Positions 5,865 through 7,868 of a stretch of 7,868 nt of DNA are shown here, piece after piece (the stretch's first letter is position 1; each line of letters opens with the position of its first letter). The notes under the pieces are model-generated. The model made no database searches and was not told the DNA's origin. It saw nothing but the letters and a program-made list of their open reading frames with translations. Where the stretch lies: the NCBI GenBank assembly GCA_011524755.1, contig WTJR01000175.1:1-7868 (forward strand), written 5' to 3'. Both the position numbers and the translations under genes were made by a program. The DNA is from Halieaceae bacterium. GTDB taxonomy: Bacteria > Pseudomonadota > Gammaproteobacteria > Pseudomonadales > Halieaceae.

Positions 5865-6383
5865 TTATTTGCCGTCGCGTAACGAGTTGGGAGGGATGGT
5901 CACCTTGACTCGTTGAGGTGCACCTGTCTCGGGTGAGCCAGCGGCCATGACGCGCTGCGTTCCGACTAAATATTCGATCGTACTGCCCTCGATTACTGCA
6001 CCATCCTGAAGGATTTTCGCCTTCCCTACTAAACGTACGCGCTCACTCTTCTCGTGATATTCAATCATCTCTGCGCTGGCGTCGATGGGCGTCTCGGCAT
6101 TTTCAGGCTGCTGCTTAAGTGTCGCGGGGTTGCCTTTTGCTGTGATGAGGGTCGAATTGTCGCTATCAAAACTGAAGACTAGGCTGTCAGCGCGAATTTC
6201 CAGGCTGCCCTGTGTTAGCACAACATCGCCGCGATAAGTCGTCTTACCTGAGGGCTCCTCACGCATGGCGCTATCTGCCGATATCTCGATTGGCTGATCG
6301 GTGTCAGCCGCAAACACCGCACCTGTCCCAAACAGGCCGAGACAGAGAAAGAGGGCGGTCATGCGCTGTATCCCTATTGTCAT
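5865..6383 (-). CDS. lptA: LptA, periplasmic LPS transport bridge protein
   Basis: A 172-residue exported protein. A signal peptide is clear: short N-region with Arg7, hydrophobic core MTALFLCLGLFGTGAV, and cleavage likely after AVFA (residue 25). The mature part follows the OstA/LptA beta-jellyroll pattern: PIEISADSAM (31-40), TTYRGDVVLTQGSLEIRAD (48-66), then A-rich GNPATL, DASAEMIEYH and GKAKILQDGAVIEG repeats. LptA molecules stack edge to edge between LptC and LptD and carry LPS across the periplasm. The ATG overlaps the lptC stop by 4 nt (ATGA), which favours this start; Met8 is a possible alternative that would keep the signal core. The C-terminus TIPPNSLRDGK is short and polar, as in other members. 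Confidence 0.94.
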   Translation of the reverse strand: MTIGIQRMTALFLCLGLFGTGAVFAADTDQPIEISADSAMREEPSGKTTYRGDVVLTQGSLEIRADSLVFSFDSDNSTLITAKGNPATLKQQPENAETPIDASAEMIEYHEKSERVRLVGKAKILQDGAVIEGSTIEYLVGTQRVMAAGSPETGAPQRVKVTIPPNSLRDGK

Positions 6384-6925
6384 GGCGTCTGCTGGCTCCG
6401 CTGATATGTCGATCGCACTTGACCCAGTAGCTCCGCTGTTCCCTGCTCAAGATCGATAACGAGCCCATCTGATGCTGACAAACTTTGATTGCTGGTCAAT
6501 TGTGTTTTATCCGTCGAGATAGCCCGACCAGCGGCGATATCGACCACGACCGTCTCGGTGAGAAGGCTAACACCATCCGCCCGCGAGACCACGACACCGC
6601 CTTCCAGTTTCACTGTGTCATTCGACGCGTCTGAAGTGCCATTGGGGGAGGCCAGTATCCATTCTTGCCCTTGGCGGTCGCGGCGCCGGACTTCTAACTC
6701 TGACAGGTCAGTCGTCGACTGATTTTCGAGTCGGATCGCGTGTGTCGCACTGCTTTGCTCGAGTTTATTGCCCTCGCTGTCATAGCGTGTGAGAACCAGT
6801 TGATCAATTTCGACTTCAACCAGTGCCTGAGGCGCACTACTCGTTGGGGATTCGCTGTCAACGCGAGCGAAAACAGCCAGAAGGGTCACAACGCCGATGA
6901 GGGCAAACGCAATACTCCACTTCAT
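6380..6925 (-). CDS. lptC: LptC, inner-membrane anchor of the LPS bridge
   Basis: A 181-residue bitopic protein (E. coli 191). One N-terminal membrane helix (about 3-20, IAFALIGVVTLLAVFA) is followed by a periplasmic beta domain. LptC docks on LptFGB and hands LPS to LptA; its transmembrane helix also modulates LptB2FG ATPase. Sequence is weakly conserved in this family. The call rests on the helix-plus-beta layout, phrases such as QLVLTRYDSEGNKLEQSSA, VKLEGGVVVSRADG and LTSNQSLSASDGLVIDLEQGTAELLGQV, and position between kdsC and lptA. It overlaps both neighbours by 4 nt (ATGA), so it is almost certainly coupled to them. No lipobox or second membrane segment is visible. Confidence 0.93.
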   Translation of the reverse strand: MKWSIAFALIGVVTLLAVFARVDSESPTSSAPQALVEVEIDQLVLTRYDSEGNKLEQSSATHAIRLENQSTTDLSELEVRRRDRQGQEWILASPNGTSDASNDTVKLEGGVVVSRADGVSLLTETVVVDIAAGRAISTDKTQLTSNQSLSASDGLVIDLEQGTAELLGQVRSTYQRSQQTP

Positions 6926-7404
6926 GAGGACTTATGACTCACCAGTAGATCGCATAATTCCCGCACGCATCCATCGCCGCCTGACCGGGTCGATACCCAG
7001 TTAGCCTTCGATTTCACCTCGGTAGCGGCGTCAGCGGGACACGCACCTAACTTCACCGACTCGATTGCCGTCAGGTCGGGCAAGTCGTCACCTATGTAGG
7101 CAACCTGATCGAGCGACAGATTCATCTGATCCACAAGATCTGAAAGGGCGGCTAGTTTGTCCTCTCTGCCCTGAACAAGGTGAGCAATACCCAGTTCCCG
7201 CGCGCGTCGCTCAACCATGGGTGATGTGCGGCCAGTGATGATGGCGGTTTCGATCCCCGAAGCTTGGGCGCGCTTTATGCCAAGGCCATCTTTGATGTTG
7301 AAGGATTTAAGCTCTTGTCCATCGCTGGTATAGGTGATTTTTCCATCGGTCATGACGCCATCGACATCCATGACCAGTAAGCGAATATCGGCGAAATCGG
7401 TCAT
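6922..7404 (-). CDS. kdsC: KdsC, 3-deoxy-D-manno-octulosonate 8-phosphate phosphatase
   Basis: A 160-residue cytoplasmic HAD-superfamily phosphatase that hydrolyses Kdo-8-phosphate to Kdo, the step before CMP-Kdo formation. Motif I is MDVDGVMTDG (12-21) with nucleophile D13 and acid/base D15; motif II is IITGRT (55-60); the motif III lysine is K83 in REDKLAAL; motif IV is GDDLPD (105-110). The family end SGGDGCVREL (141-150) is present. It is a capless C0-type tetrameric phosphatase. At 160 residues it is near the short end of the family (E. coli 188), but no motif is lost; the E. coli protein is longer at its N-terminus. The ATG overlaps the kdsD stop (ATGA), supporting this start. Confidence 0.96.
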   Translation of the reverse strand: MTDFADIRLLVMDVDGVMTDGKITYTSDGQELKSFNIKDGLGIKRAQASGIETAIITGRTSPMVERRARELGIAHLVQGREDKLAALSDLVDQMNLSLDQVAYIGDDLPDLTAIESVKLGACPADAATEVKSKANWVSTRSGGDGCVRELCDLLVSHKSS

Positions 7405-7868
7405 ACGATACCCGCCTTCAATAGCGCCAATAACTGTACGACACCGGTGACCCTGTTGCCCTCATCCACCACGATGAGTGCACTGATACTGTCATTTTCC
7501 ATGCGCGTCACTGCTTCAGCAGCGAGTGCGTCTGCATCGATGGTCTTGGCGCCCGCGGACATGACGGTACCCACTTGCGTGGTGCTTAAGTCATGGTTCT
7601 GCTCGAGTGCGCGGCGGAGGTCACCGTCGGTGAAGATACCTAATAAATGCCCATTTGCATCTATCACGGTCGACATACCAAGGCCTTTGGCGGAGATTTC
7701 CATGAGTGCGTCAGCCAGTGAAGTATCGGTTGTTACCCGAGGAACATCATTCCCTGTAACCAGTACATCGCTCACACGTGTCAGTAGTCGACGACCTAAG
7801 GCGCCACCGGGGTGGGTGAATGCAAAGTCCTCGGCCGTGAATCCCCTCTGCTCGAGAAGCGCGATCGC
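7401..7868 (-). CDS. kdsD: KdsD, D-arabinose-5-phosphate isomerase, C-terminal half (5' truncated by window edge)
   Basis: The frame is open to base 7868, giving the last 155 residues of a protein normally about 325 long; the GTG at 7775 is internal. KdsD converts ribulose-5-phosphate to arabinose-5-phosphate, the first step of Kdo synthesis. Visible are the end of the SIS isomerase domain with GFTAEDFAFTHPGGALGRRLL, the family signature, then two CBS domains: the first with GIFTDGDLRRALE, the second with SISALIVVDEGNRVTGVV. The ending GVVQLLALLKAGIV replaces the usual HMHDLLRAG-type ending of the family, a mild oddity. The SIS catalytic residues lie outside the window. It overlaps kdsC by 4 nt, so both are made from one transcript. 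A paralogue such as GutQ is less likely given kdsC and lpt genes next door. Confidence 0.95.
   Translation of the reverse strand, partial: AIALLEQRGFTAEDFAFTHPGGALGRRLLTRVSDVLVTGNDVPRVTTDTSLADALMEISAKGLGMSTVIDANGHLLGIFTDGDLRRALEQNHDLSTTQVGTVMSAGAKTIDADALAAEAVTRMENDSISALIVVDEGNRVTGVVQLLALLKAGIV

Noticed and set aside
7861..7868. The palindrome GCGATCGC at the window end
   Set aside because: It is in-frame kdsD coding sequence (Ala-Ile-Ala) and occurs only as a single 8-mer at the edge; nothing suggests a repeat family or attachment site.
1..7868. Mobile elements, CRISPR arrays, tRNA or rRNA genes, defence systems
   Set aside because: Every stretch over 150 bp is accounted for by a conserved housekeeping gene; no transposase, spaced direct repeats or RNA gene sequences were seen on either strand.

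Overview
The window looks like core chromosome of a Gram-negative gammaproteobacterium. The evidence is the lipopolysaccharide (LPS) block kdsD-kdsC-lptC-lptA-lptB joined to rpoN-hpf-rapZ, an order typical of that class, plus short-form hpf, darP (yjgA) and yhdP. Base composition looks moderate by eye. A marine gammaproteobacterium near the Cellvibrionales/Halieaceae is a reasonable guess from protein style and gene order, but it is only inference. There are no RNA genes, insertion sequences, phage genes, CRISPR arrays or defence genes.

Layout: nearly everything lies on the minus strand, so transcription runs from high to low coordinates. It begins with the 3' part of kdsD (window edge, 7868), then kdsC, lptC, lptA, lptB, rpoN, hpf, rapZ, mgtE and darP. 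The exception is the 3' end of a yhdP-like gene on the plus strand (1-363), which meets darP tail to tail with a 40-bp coding overlap. kdsD/kdsC, kdsC/lptC and lptC/lptA each overlap by 4 nt (ATGA), and lptA and lptB are 1 nt apart. The first real spacer is the 103 bp between lptB and rpoN, which holds an inverted repeat and promoter-like sequences. The hpf-rapZ spacer (139 bp) holds a convincing intrinsic terminator. The rapZ-mgtE spacer (82 bp) has some potential RNA structure. Except for those three spacers the window is essentially all coding.

Function: KdsD and KdsC make Kdo, the sugar joining lipid A to the LPS core. LptC, LptA and LptB are the inner-membrane anchor, periplasmic bridge and ATPase of the Lpt pathway that carries LPS to the outer membrane. 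RapZ controls glucosamine-6-phosphate supply for envelope precursors, and YhdP belongs to the AsmA-like family linked to lipid transport to the outer membrane. RpoN is sigma-54, HPF hibernates ribosomes, DarP assists 50S assembly, and MgtE imports magnesium.

The main departures from the usual layout are modest. ptsN is absent between hpf and rapZ and a terminator stands in its place. ptsO is absent after rapZ, where mgtE-darP follows. A perfect hairpin surrounds the darP stop codon inside the yhdP overlap. A sigma-54-type promoter motif lies just upstream of rpoN but points away from it. I found no convincing new biological system; this is mostly an ordinary housekeeping region.
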